Shown piece by piece: positions 18,887-28,440 of a stretch of 64,000 nt of DNA (its first letter is position 1; each line of letters opens with the position of its first letter). Source of the stretch: VAZQ01 sp963840535. GTDB lineage: Bacteria > Pseudomonadota > Alphaproteobacteria > Rhizobiales > Xanthobacteraceae. The notes beneath the pieces are model-generated. The model did no database searches and was not told the origin of the DNA. It saw only the letters and a program-made list of their open reading frames with translations. The stretch is taken from positions 1 through 64,000 of the forward strand of contig CAWIZJ010000068.1 in assembly GCA_963840535.1 (NCBI GenBank), given 5' to 3'. A program made the position numbers and the translations under genes.

Positions 18887-19977
18887 ATGGCCAATCTGTA
18901 CGAGATCCTCGCAGACGCGCAGCGTGGCGAAGCCATGGCTGTGCTCGGCCGTGAATTCGGGCTCACGTCGCGGCAAACGGAGGCCGCGGTGGCGGCGCTT
19001 CTGCCCGCCATATCCATGGGCCTCAAGCAATCGACTGCGACACCCGAAGGTCTTGGCGGCCTCTTCAGCGTCATGGGACGACAACCGGACCTGCAAGCGA
19101 TGTACGACGATCCCGAAACCGCCTTCGGGCGCGAAGGTCGTGCCGCCGGCAATGAGGTCTTGTCCACGATGTTCGGCTCGCCCGATGCGAGCCGTGCCAT
19201 TGCCGATCAGGCACAGCGTTTTTCGGGTGTCACATCATCGGTTCTGAAGAAGCTGCTGCCAGTGCTTGCCGGGATTCTCATCTCCGGCTTGATGCGCGGC
19301 GGGTCCGGGACAGGCTGCCCCCTCGGCTCCTCCCTCCTCTCCGGGGCAGGGCGGTGGGCTCGGCGACATCCTGGGGCAGATTTTTGGACGCGAAGCGCCG
19401 GGGTCGCCCGGTTCGGCTCCGACGCCTGCACCAACTGGCTCGGCGCCCCCCACCTCGCCGGGACAGGGTGGTGGGCTCGGCGACATCCTGGGGCAGATTT
19501 TCGGACGCGAGGCACCGGGTTCGTCTGCCAGGTCCCGGCCAGCAGGTCCCGGTTCCGAGCGGTCAAGCCAACCCGGGAGGTGATCTGCTCGGCCACATCC
19601 TGCGCGAATTCGAGAAGGGGATCCGCGAGGGGCGCATCAAGCCGGTCATCATCGGCGGCGGGGGCCCGATCCAGATTCCTATTCCAGGAGGGCAGGCGGG
19701 CCCATCGCCTGCCGGCGATCAACCGCAGTTACCCGACATCTTCGGCCAAATCCTGCGTGACATGCTCGGCGGCGGTGCGGGTGGCCAACTACCGCGGCAG
19801 GGACAGCCGGCCGACATGAAGGACTTGTCGGATAAGAGCAAGGGGTTGGGTCTGATGGATGGCGTGGGAGCGGCGGTTTTCGGAGATCGGTTGGAGGCCG
19901 GTCGGGAAGTCGAGCGGAGCCAGCTCGACAGCATTCAACAGGTCTTCGACCGGTTCCTCGGTACCCAGCGCCGCTAA
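18887..19977 (+). CDS. DUF937 (YidB-like) protein with internal repeats (frameshifted)
   Basis: About 360 residues. The N-terminal 140 residues are a DUF937 domain (MANLYEILADAQRGEAM, LGREFGLTSRQTEAAVAALL, PAISMGLKQ). Its role is unknown; YidB-type proteins are reported in varied stress contexts. The middle is Gly/Pro-rich and contains two copies of GGGLGDILGQIFGRE spaced 117 bases apart. The C-terminal part has two related motifs, GGDLLGHILREFEKG and LPDIFGQILRDML. Frames change in the GC-rich linker, at least near 19310 and 19530. The C-terminus (VERSQLDSIQQVFDRFLG) is intact. Confidence 0.8.
19340..19519 (+). repeat. Two direct repeats of about 60 bp inside the DUF937 gene
   Basis: Copies at about 19341-19401 and 19458-19518 are nearly identical over 60 bases (core GTGGGCTCGGCGACATCCTG) and encode the same peptide motif. 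The spacing is 117 bases, or 39 codons, so the unit keeps frame. This looks like internal duplication of a helical motif and is a likely place for copy-number differences or assembly error. Confidence 0.7.
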
Positions 19978-20007
19978 GTCATATCACTCGAATCGCGTCG
20001 GCCACTA

Positions 20008-20035
20008 ATGCGGATTCCGTCACCGGAATCCGCAT
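20008..20035. terminator. Bidirectional hairpin between convergent genes
   Basis: A perfect 12-base inverted repeat, ATGCGGATTCCG / CGGAATCCGCAT, with a four-base loop. It lies between the DUF937 stop and the yqgE stop and touches the latter. There is no T-tract, so it may act as a transcript-end stabiliser rather than a canonical intrinsic terminator. Confidence 0.6.
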
Positions 20036-20668
20036 CAGAGATCCTGCATGCGTTGCGAACGCGCCGCGTCCCAGACCTTGTCCCGGCCCTCCTCGAAAAT
20101 CAGCTTCGGAGTCTCCCGGCGCGATCGACCAGGACCGGCGGCTGAGCTCGCCCTCGAGCTGGCCGGGTCCCCAGCCGGCATAACCGAATGCAATCAGGCT
20201 CTGCTTGGGTCCGGTGGAGTTGGCGATGTCGTGCAGGATCGTGCGGCTCGCGGTCATCGCCACGCGCCCATTGACGTCGACGGTTTCGGGACGGCGATAG
20301 TCGGCGCTGTGGAGCACAAAACCGATTTCGGGCTGGACCGGACCACCGTAGAAGATGCCCACCTGCCTTGCGGCCGCCGTCGACTTCTTGTCCGGCAGCT
20401 CCAGGAGATCCGTCAGCGGTCGCTCTCCGAGCGGTCGATTGATGACCAATCCGAACGCGCCGTCCTTGTCGTGGCGCACCATCACGATGACCGTCTGGTG
20501 AAAGCGCGGATCGTCCATCGCAGGCGATGCGACCAGGAGCTGACCGACAAGCGAGCCGGGGGGCTGCGTTTGGGCGTCTGTCGGCGACACCACGTCGGCA
20601 GATAGTGCGATTCCCAGCACGATCGCCAGGATCGAATGCCTTTGCGGTAGGGAGGCCATGAGTTGCAT
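20035..20668 (-). CDS. YqgE/AlgH family protein with signal peptide (frameshifted near 3' end)
   Basis: UPF0301/DUF179 proteins are about 185-200 residues and of unclear biochemical function. The family core is seen as SLVGQLLVASPAMDDPRFHQTV, GAFGLVINRPL, GIFYGGPVQPEIGFVLHS and FGYAGWGPGQLEGEL. A frameshift near 20108 hides the conserved end, which in the next frame reads LIFEEGRDKVWDAARSQRM and stops at 20035. Unusually, about 35 residues precede the domain and resemble a signal peptide (SILAIVLGIALSADVV, then AQTQPPG). That predicts export, unlike typical cytoplasmic YqgE. Confidence 0.85.
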
Positions 20669-20939
20669 CCTTCATCGGACTTCTCAAGCGCGCCTTCCCT
20701 GCCCGATTGCGGTGCCTTGTCGTTGCCGACGCCCGGCCGCGCGCCCAAATTTGCCGGGATGCGAACCTGACCGAACACATGGGTTTGAGCTATGAACCCG
20801 ACGGTCCCAGCATATCAGGGATCACCGCCGAAGGCTCCATCAGTGCGTCCCCGTTCGACCGCTTGGCATCCGAGGCCGTTGCGGGTTAGGCCCTTGTTCG
20901 ACCGGTGCCGCGGACCGCGACGGGATGAAGGAGGCGACT

Positions 20940-21882
20940 ATGTACACGAACGTGTCCGGGACCATCGCCGCGGCGCTGCTCGTGAGCGGAGCGCTGCTGG
21001 CCGCTGCAGCCTCGGAGCAAGGCAGTGGCCACTGGAGCGTCGCCGCAGCGATGCCCTCCGCGCGTACCGAGGTCGCGGTCGCCGAGGTGGCCGGTAGGAT
21101 CTACGTGATCGGCGGGTTCGGCGGCGAGCGCGAGCTCGAGATCTATCACCCCGAAACCGACCGCTGGAGCCGCGGCGCTCCCATACCGCGCGCGCTGCAT
21201 CATGCCGCGGCGGTGGGCTTGCAGGGGAAGCTCTATGTCGTCGGCGGCTACGTGGACGGCTGGACACCGACCAACGAGGTCCACGAGTACGATCCTGGAA
21301 GCAACCGCTGGCGTCCGCTGCCGGTCTTGCCCACGCCGCGCGGCGCGCTCGCAGCCGCCGTCCTCGCGGGCAGGATCCACGCGGTGGGCGGTGTCGGCTG
21401 GCGCAGCCGCAACTCGCCGGCTCACGAGGCATACGATCCCGTCACCAATAAGTGGACCACACTCGCGAATGTGCCGACGCCGCGCGACCATCTGGCGGTC
21501 GCCGCCACGCACGGGCGGCTCCATGCCCTGGGCGGACGGATCGATGGAAGCTACGCGCGCAATTTGGCAATCAACGAGGCCTACGATCCCGCCGCCGACC
21601 GCTGGATCGAGCGGGCGGCGATGCCTACCGCACGCAGCGGCATCGCCGCGGCGGTGCTCGAGGGAAGGATCTTGGTGGTCGGTGGCGAGGCGCCCTCCGG
21701 GACATTCAACCAGGTGGAGGTGTATGACGCCGGCAGCAACATCTGGGGCAGTCATGCCCGCATGCCTACGGCGCGGCATGGCCTGGGTGCAGCGGTGGTG
21801 GCGGGTAAGATGTATGTCATCTCTGGCGGCCCTACGCCGGGCGCCTCGGTCGTCGGCCGCCAACGAGATGTTCACGCCTTGA
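20940..21882 (+). CDS. Exported Kelch-repeat beta-propeller protein (frameshifted at end)
   Basis: About 315 residues: a signal peptide (TIAAALLVSGALLAAAA) followed by about six Kelch blades, each with the GG doublet and downstream Tyr/Trp (IYVIGGFGG... DRWSRG; LYVVGGYVDG... NRWRPL; IHAVGGVGW... NKWTTL; LHALGGRID... DRWIER; ILVVGGEAP... NIWGSH; MYVISGG). A shift near 21848 probably restores the end SSAANEMFTP at 21882; without it the frame runs to 21902. Role unknown; extracytoplasmic Kelch propellers usually bind ligands or proteins. The ATG at 20940 has GGAGG upstream. Confidence 0.82.
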
Positions 21883-22018
21883 CGGCTGGCTGCAACAAGT
21901 GAATCCTTTGTGCCGCACGATGGCATCGGCGCGGCTCCGGGGTGCATCGACCTTTCGGCGGTCAAGTGTAATGTAATGATATTGTGGCCTTCAAACGGCT
22001 GCGCCGCACGTTCGGCGA

Positions 22019-23917
22019 TCAATTCATGGTCGAAAGACCGCGCGCCACCAATCGGTTCATCCGCAAGGCGAAAGCGGTGGGATCGTCCGGCACCTCGCCG
22101 TCGAGGATCGTCGCCTGATCGAAGAGCAGTGCCGAGAGGTCGGCAACGTCATCGTCGCGTGCCGCTTCGTTGGCGCGCGCCAGCGCCTGCACGATCGGAT
22201 GGTGCATGTTGAGCTCGAGAATCGGCTTGGTCCCTGGCTGCTTGTTGTGCCGGGCGAGCAGCCGCGTGAGCTCGCGATCGAAACCGCCGCCCGCGACCAG
22301 ACAGGCAGCGCTGTCGGTGAGACGCCGCGAGGCGCGCACGTCCGACACCCGCTCGCCCAGCGCCGACTTGACAGCTGCGATCACCGCCGCATCGTCCACC
22401 ACCGCGGATTTCGCCTCGCTCTCGGCAGTGGCTTCCTGATCCACTATCGGCACCAGGCCGAAGTCGACCTCACCCTGGCTCAGCGATCTCAACGGTTTTC
22501 CTCCGAAGTCGAGCTGGGTAGATGTCCACAGCGCATCGACCGGATCGGTCAGCAGCAGCACCTCGATCCCGCGCGCACGGGCTGCTTCCAGCTTGGGATT
22601 CGACTTGAGACGCTCGGCGCTCTCGCCGACGAGATAATAGATCTCGGTCTGGTTCGGCTTGAAATCGGCGACATACTGCTCGAGCGAGCGTGGGCTGTCG
22701 CTGGCGGTGGTGGCGAAGCGGGCCAGCGCGATGAGCTTCTCGCGCCGCTCGTAGTCCTCGTAAATGCCCTCCTTCAACACCCGGCCGAACGCATCCCATA
22801 TCTTGGCATAGCTGTCGGCTTCCTTCTCGGCGAGACTTTCGAGCTCGGTGATGATGCGGCCGGTCAGCGCCTTGCGGATCTGTGCCACCTGCGGATTGTT
22901 CTGCAGCATCTCGCGTGAGATGTTGAGCGGCATGTCCTCGCTGTCTACGACGCCGCGCATGAAGCGCAGGTATGGAGGCAGGAGCCCGGCATCATCGCTG
23001 ATGTAGACGCGCCGCACATAGAGCTTGACACGGCCTTGGCGCATGGGATCGAACAGGTCCACCGACCGCGTCGAGGGTGCGAACAGCAGCACGGCATAAG
23101 ATTGGCGTCCTTCTGCCTTGTAATGGATGGTCATGGCGGGTTCGTCGAAGGTGCCCGCAATGCTGCGATAGGCCTGGGTGTAATCTTCGGGTTTGAGCTC
23201 CGATTTCGGCCGCTGCCAGAGAGCGCTTGCCGTGTTGATCTGACGTGCTGGCAAGTCCTTGCCGCCAAGCTCGATCGGGAACAGGATGTGGTCGGAATAG
23301 GTGCGTACCACCCGCTCGATCTCGTAGGCCTCGAGATACCGCTTCGCGTCTTCCTTCAGGTGCAGGACAATCTCGGTACCGCGGGGCACGCGCTCGCGCT
23401 GCGCGGCGTCCGCCGGGATGATCTCAAAGCCCGCGCCACCCGATGACCGCCAGACCCAGACCTCATCCGACCCCGCCCGACGGCTCGTCACATCGATGCG
23501 GTCGGCCACCATGAATGCCGAATAAAAACCGACGCCAAACTGCCCGATGAGACCCGCCCCGTCCTTGATCTCGGCCATGCGCTCGATGAAGGCGCGGGTG
23601 CCCGACCGGGCAACGGTCCCGAGATTGTCAATCAATTCCTGCCGATCCATGCCGATCCCTGTATCAGTGACCATGAGCGTGCCGGCCTCGGCGTCCGGAA
23701 CGAGGCGAATCGTCAGCGCGCCCCCTTGCGCCAGCAATTCCGGCCTGGCGATCGCGTCGTAGCGCAGCTTGTCGCAAGCGTCGGAGGCATTGGAGATCAA
23801 CTCACGCAGAAACACATCGGTCTCGGAATAGACCGAATGTACCATCAGGCGCAGAAGCTCGGTCACTTCGGCCTGAAACTGGTGAGTTTCGACGACGGTT
23901 TCGCTTTCGGTGCTCAT
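22019..23917 (-). CDS. htpG: Molecular chaperone HtpG (Hsp90)
   Basis: A cytoplasmic ATP-dependent chaperone of 632 residues, full length and intact. The GHKL ATPase domain shows ELISNASDACDKLRY (N-box Glu), DTGIGMDRQELIDNLGTVARSG and IGQFGVGFYSAFMVAD. The middle domain contains SDDAGLLPPYLRFMRGVVDSEDMPLNISREM in overlapping segments. The C-terminal dimerisation domain ends AFALRMNRLVARGL. It is a monocistronic gene converging on the Kelch gene. The uninterrupted 1.9 kb frame shows that frameshift density in this assembly is uneven. Confidence 0.97.
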   Translation of the reverse strand: MSTESETVVETHQFQAEVTELLRLMVHSVYSETDVFLRELISNASDACDKLRYDAIARPELLAQGGALTIRLVPDAEAGTLMVTDTGIGMDRQELIDNLGTVARSGTRAFIERMAEIKDGAGLIGQFGVGFYSAFMVADRIDVTSRRAGSDEVWVWRSSGGAGFEIIPADAAQRERVPRGTEIVLHLKEDAKRYLEAYEIERVVRTYSDHILFPIELGGKDLPARQINTASALWQRPKSELKPEDYTQAYRSIAGTFDEPAMTIHYKAEGRQSYAVLLFAPSTRSVDLFDPMRQGRVKLYVRRVYISDDAGLLPPYLRFMRGVVDSEDMPLNISREMLQNNPQVAQIRKALTGRIITELESLAEKEADSYAKIWDAFGRVLKEGIYEDYERREKLIALARFATTASDSPRSLEQYVADFKPNQTEIYYLVGESAERLKSNPKLEAARARGIEVLLLTDPVDALWTSTQLDFGGKPLRSLSQGEVDFGLVPIVDQEATAESEAKSAVVDDAAVIAAVKSALGERVSDVRASRRLTDSAACLVAGGGFDRELTRLLARHNKQPGTKPILELNMHHPIVQALARANEAARDDDVADLSALLFDQATILDGEVPDDPTAFALRMNRLVARGLSTMN

Positions 23918-24187
23918 GCCGTGACAGGATCCGGTCAGCCGTTGTCAGTGGGCGGAAAATCAGTGCGGCAGTCGGACAAAGGCTGCGGCCCGATCAGGTT
24001 GGCTATCCTTTGACCACCGACCGCCTACTCTGATTTCCAAGTATGGATATAGCGGGCGGCGGAGCGCCCGCAAGAGCCTTGGGAAGTCCAGTACCTGCCG
24101 GCTCGTTCGGATTTACCCCGGGTCAGCAGTCTGGCGGCGGCGGCGCCTCGAGCTCGGCGCGTTAGCACAGCTCGCCGCTCCGACCGC

Positions 24188-24400
24188 TCACTCGTTCGAA
24201 GTGGCGTTTTGGGCGAGGATGGTCCTGAACTCGTTCTCGAGGGCGGCGAGCGCCGCCAGCAGCGCAGCGGAATTGGGCACGGGAGAGGGTCGCATCGAAC
24301 TCGGGGGCTGATAAGCCGGGTCGTCCGGAAAATGTGCCCTGTAAGCGTTCCCATCCAGCATTGGGTACTCCCCCATACCAAGTTGTCGTCCCACGTTCAT
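24188..24400 (-). CDS. Hypothetical 70-residue protein
   Basis: Starts ATG at 24400 and reads MNVGRQLGMGEYPMLDGNAYR, then a Pro-rich stretch and a helical Ala/Leu segment (NSAALLAALAALENEFRTIL). No family is recognised. Composition and codon use fit the neighbours. It is isolated between htpG and the rhodanese gene. It could be real but unsupported by context. Confidence 0.35.
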   Translation of the reverse strand: MNVGRQLGMGEYPMLDGNAYRAHFPDDPAYQPPSSMRPSPVPNSAALLAALAALENEFRTILAQNATSNE

Positions 24401-24473
24401 GCCTGCCGACGGTTAACGACGAGTTAACGAGGCAACTCGGCAGCGGCGAAGGGGCGGACGGCGGTGGATCCGT

Positions 24474-24507
24474 CTAGCCCAACTTTCTCATGAGAAAGTT
24501 GGGCTAG
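24474..24507. repeat. Perfect 34-bp palindrome
   Basis: CTAGCCCAACTTTCTCA is followed directly by its exact reverse complement, with no loop. It lies downstream of the rhodanese stop and is more AT-rich than its surroundings. It could be the fused ends of an insertion sequence, a transcription terminator for the minus-strand rhodanese operon, or a dispersed palindrome. Confidence 0.75.
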
Positions 24508-24617
24508 CTCCGGTACCACAACGAAATGAGGCGAAAATCACGAATGAATCGACCGCTTCGTACCGACACGCATCAAGAGGCCCGATGGTCGCGTCGAGAA
24601 TCTCCGGGCCGTCGCGT

Positions 24618-26214
24618 TCACCACGCTTTGACGAAACGTGTCGAGCCGTCTCGCTCGATGCGTGCGGGAAGGTCGAGCCTCCCATGAAAGGTACTCGCGC
24701 ATCCCCCGCGCGGTATCGTTCGTTCGCTCGTAGGGCTTGAGCCAGATGTCGACTGCATCGTCGGCCATCTTGGCCTCGTCCGTCGTCAGTGGAAGCCTGG
24801 CGGCCTGCCATGCGGCATTTCCACCCTCGAGAAAGCGCACGGGAATATCGGCAAGCTCCGACGCCTCGGGCGCCGCTATTCCAGCCAGCATCCCGTCCTC
24901 CGAGGTCAAAACCAGTGTACCGCGCAGTGGAATCTTGACGAGCGCTTGGGCGAGTCGCGCGCGAATCGCGAACCACGAGCCTCGAATATGTTCCCGGAGG
25001 TATTCACGGCTGAGCGAGAGGTCGATGATGGTCGCCAAGTTGCGCGCCGTGAGCTCGGCCAACGCGGCACAATCGATGCGCAGCTCCGCCGGGGGCGGGT
25101 CACCCAGTATCGTCGCTGCCGGTGGAACGGTCTCGGTACCGGTTTCGCGCAGCACGTACACGTGTTGCCATCCCATCTGTCGCAGCCAGGACGCCGTCAT
25201 CACTGCGCGGACCTCGGCGTCGTCGACGAGCACGAGGCGCGCCCCGAGCGTGCCGACATAGTGATCGGTCGCCTGCACGAGCTGTCCGCCGGGTGCCGAA
25301 ACGGCACCGGGCAGATGACCGGCTTGGTATTCCGAGGGGTCGCGCACGTCGAAGACGTAGAGCGTGCGCTCGTCCTTTTCCGCCTGCCAACGCGCCAGCG
25401 CCGCGCGGTCGATGCGGTCGATGCCGAAGCGTCGCGCCACCTGATCGGCTGCGGATCTGGCCCAGGTCAGCGCGTCGCGCGAGGCTGCGGGGGCGCGCGC
25501 GACCTTGCCGCTGTCGCAGGCGAGCCCGGCGAGGCTCCAGCCCATGGTGCCGTTACGCAGCGCGACAACCTTGTTCGGCACCCCGGCATTGATCAGCGAT
25601 TGCGCGCCGATGATGCTGCGGGTGCGGCCGGCGCAGTTGACCACCACCATCGTGCTGGATGATGGCGCCAGGTCGCGGACGTGCAGCACCAGCTCCGCAC
25701 CCGGCACATTGACCGCGGTCGGGATCGATACACGTTGATATTCGTCGAAGGGACGGCTGTCGAGCACCACCATGTCGGTGCCGGCTCGCATCAGCCGGTC
25801 GAGCTCTTCGGCGGAGATGTTCGGCGTGCCGCTGGAGTGTTCGACGAACTCGCCGAAGGCCTTGCTCGGCACATTGACGCCGGAGAACAACAGCATGCCG
25901 GCCGTGCTCCAGGCGTCGACGCCACCTTCGAGGCGGAACAGGTCGGTATAGCCGGAGCGCAGCAGGATGGCGGCGGCTCGCTCGACGAACCCGTCGCCAT
26001 CGTCGCACAGGACAACGCGGGTGCCCAGCCGAGGCACCAGTGCGGCGAATAGGAGCTCCAGTCGGCTCAACGGCACCGAGCGCGCGAACAAGAGGTGGCC
26101 ACGCGAGAAGATCAACTCTTCGCGCAGGTCGATAATCGCCAGCTCCTGCCCGTCGGCGAGCATCGCCCTGAGCGCGTGCGGGCTGAGCGGCCTGCAGTCA
26201 GCCCTCGAAGGCAT
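24618..26214 (-). CDS. Multi-domain rhodanese-related sulfurtransferase (frameshifted near end)
   Basis: About 530 residues with four rhodanese-like domains in tandem: residues about 10-120, 130-240, 285-385 and 395-490. Only the second keeps the active-site loop Cys (VVNCAGRTRS). In the others the position is Asp or Ser (VLCDDGDG, VLVDDAEV, VLTSEDGM), so they are probably non-catalytic or regulatory. A shift near 24683 hides the true end, which reads LDLPARIERDGSTRFVKAW. The gene follows the thiol dioxygenase gene by 54 bases, suggesting joint handling of persulfide or cysteine-derived sulfur. Confidence 0.85.
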
Positions 26215-26268
26215 TGCTTCCCTCGCCTCGTTGACGTACCCGTGGCCAGGCTACACGAGCTTCCCGTG

Positions 26269-26811
26269 CTAAGTCGCCTGCTGCGGTGTCATCTGGTGCA
26301 CCGTGCCGGCTGCCAGATCGAAGCGCACACGCCGGATGTTGTCGAGGTTGGTACCGGTGACGCGGACGAAGCGCGCGCTGTCGGGATAGTCGATCGAATG
26401 AATTGTGCCATCCTGATAAATGCCGGCATGGCCGGGCAGCAGGCGGTACTTCCTCACTGGCTTGAGCTTGGCGTGCGCGGGATCGGCGCCATCGTCCTCG
26501 CGCTCCCACTCGATCATGTCGGTGTAGTGGGTTGCTTGGCCATAGATCGCCCAGGATGCTCCGTGGTCATGGGGTGGGGACACCCTTGCCTTGTCGTTGA
26601 TGTGAGCGAGGACCTGGAATCCCAGGTCGGAATCCTCGTACAGCACCTTGAGGCCGGGCAGCACCGACTCCCCGCAATGCTGCTCGACGAAGTCCCGGTT
26701 GGAGAGCAGGCGCTCGAGGCGCGCGCGAACTTCCTCCCGCCCATCGGGCCCGGGATCGCGCCCGAGGATTTCACGGCAGTCCGATACGAATTGATCGAGA
26801 TCGTAGGGCAT
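26269..26811 (-). CDS. Cysteine dioxygenase-like thiol dioxygenase (cupin)
   Basis: A 180-residue cupin that would oxidise a thiol to its sulfinate. The iron ligands are visible as His-x-His in PPHDHGASWAIYG (residues about 78-90) and a third His in DGTIHSIDYPD. The fold starts YDLDQFVSDCREIL and ends RVRFDLAAGTVHQM. The ATG has AGGAGGAC upstream. It lies first in a likely two-gene unit with the rhodanese protein. Substrate choice among cysteine, 3-mercaptopropionate and related thiols cannot be told from the sequence. Confidence 0.82.
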   Translation of the reverse strand: MPYDLDQFVSDCREILGRDPGPDGREEVRARLERLLSNRDFVEQHCGESVLPGLKVLYEDSDLGFQVLAHINDKARVSPPHDHGASWAIYGQATHYTDMIEWEREDDGADPAHAKLKPVRKYRLLPGHAGIYQDGTIHSIDYPDSARFVRVTGTNLDNIRRVRFDLAAGTVHQMTPQQAT

Positions 26812-26891
26812 GGGTCGTCCTCCTGACGAAGACTGACGTCAGCTTCGCGCATCGCCGCGGCAAACGCCAGAGCAGTCCACATGGAATGTGC

Positions 26892-28434
26892 CTATCGGCC
26901 CGCCGGACCGGTGCCTGCGGCCGGCGAGAGGTCAGCGATGGCCTTGTCCAAGGCCCGATCGGTTTCATCGGCGAGTGCCGCCTTGATCAGTCCTTCGAGC
27001 AGCGCGTCGGGACGATCGCGCTCCCGCAAGCGAGGAAGGAAAGCAGCCAGCTTCTCGAACTTGATGCGGCCGCGCTCATGAGTGTCGCCGTAGCCCTTCA
27101 CCAGGCTGCGCATACTTGCCACCTGGAACGCGAGCGCGTAATCGGTGCGCGCGGTTTCGGCGACCAGATCGAGCCAGGTCGCGATCGCGCACTGTTCGGC
27201 GGCAAAGCGAAGTGAGCGGCGGCGAAGTGGTCTGAGCTTCGACAGTGCATATAGCATCAGGAAGCCGTGCACCGAGGTCGTCCTCACGATCTTGCCGTTG
27301 CGGACCAGGCGATCTGCGAGGCGGCGCGCCCAGCCGCTTTGCAGAAGCCAACGTCCCATTCCCACCGGAAGCGTATCCGCGATCTCCTGAGTGCGGGGAT
27401 GAAAGAATTCGGCGATCTCGAGCAATTGGCCTTCCGCGATCTGCACCTCCTCGCGCACCCGCGCGAAGCGGCTTCGGCGGATCTTGAGGTCTGCCACCCG
27501 TATGACGTCTTCATAGGACATGGCGAGCGCCAACTGGCGCGCAGTTTCCGCGAGCAGCCTGGCGTCCTCTGGCCGCGGTTCGAGATCACGGAAGCGTCCG
27601 AGCCGCGTCAAGGAACTCCCTGGCGTAGTCGGCGTCCTGATAGTCAAGCAGCCGTTCGACGCCGGCGAGGACGAGCGGCTGCGCACCTTTCGGGAAGTCA
27701 AGTTCTACTGCGGCCAGCAATTTGCCGTTCGAATTGCGCACGCTCCCCCTTCCGGGAGCAGTTGCGGCGGCTGGCGGCTTAGCCGCTACGTCTGCTCGTG
27801 CCGCTTCGAAGGAGGCTGCGAGGGCGGCAAGGCTGCTCGCGACGCCGACCTGGCCGCGTCGGATCGCGGCCTCGAACGCGCTGTACGGGAAGGGGAGGGC
27901 AGCCGAGCCCGCGAGCGCTCCGAACAGGACCGCGCTGAGCGCGCTGCCGGTCGCATCCGCAACGGATGCCATGTCGAACGCTAACATTTCGCGTGCCGCC
28001 CCGCGGCAGCCTGCGAGCAGAGCTGTAGCATCCACCCGTCCATCCGCGAGCGCGATCTTTTCGGTCATTGCAAATACGCGGTGAGTCGAAGCGATCAACA
28101 GAGTCCTGTCGGGGGTGACGAAGCCGCGCTCGACCGCGCGCGCCGCCTCCATCAGCTCGGAAGCGAGGACGATATCGACGTCGCCCGGCGTGGGCATCAG
28201 CGCGAGCACCGGCGCACGTCCGGCCGTGCGCGCCGCCTGCTCGGGAAACAGTTCTAGGTAATAGACGGTGGCGCCGGTGCGCTGCGCGACGCCGGGCACC
28301 GAAGTCGCCTGCGCCAGGTAGCCACCGTGCTGGGCGACATCGACGATCCAATCCGCCAACACGCCGCCGCCTTCGCCGCCGAGCGCTACGATGGCGATGG
28401 TGATCGGACGTGGGCAGGTGGCAGGCGCGTCCAT
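26892..28434 (-). CDS. iorB: Indolepyruvate:ferredoxin oxidoreductase beta subunit (frameshifted)
   Basis: About 513 residues. The N-terminal 2-oxoacid oxidoreductase gamma domain (TIAIVALGGEGGGVLADWIVD, GVAQRTGATVYYLE) is followed by the long C-terminal extension (DUF6537-like) found in proteobacterial IorB: ELFPEQ..., then RFRDLEPRPEDARLLAETAR and EIADTLPVGMGRWLLQSG. A shift near 27603 joins the two. With IorA it would oxidatively decarboxylate arylpyruvates to aryl-acetyl-CoA, reducing ferredoxin. The start at 28434 lies six bases after the iorA stop. Confidence 0.87.
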
Positions 28435-28440
28435 CTCACG

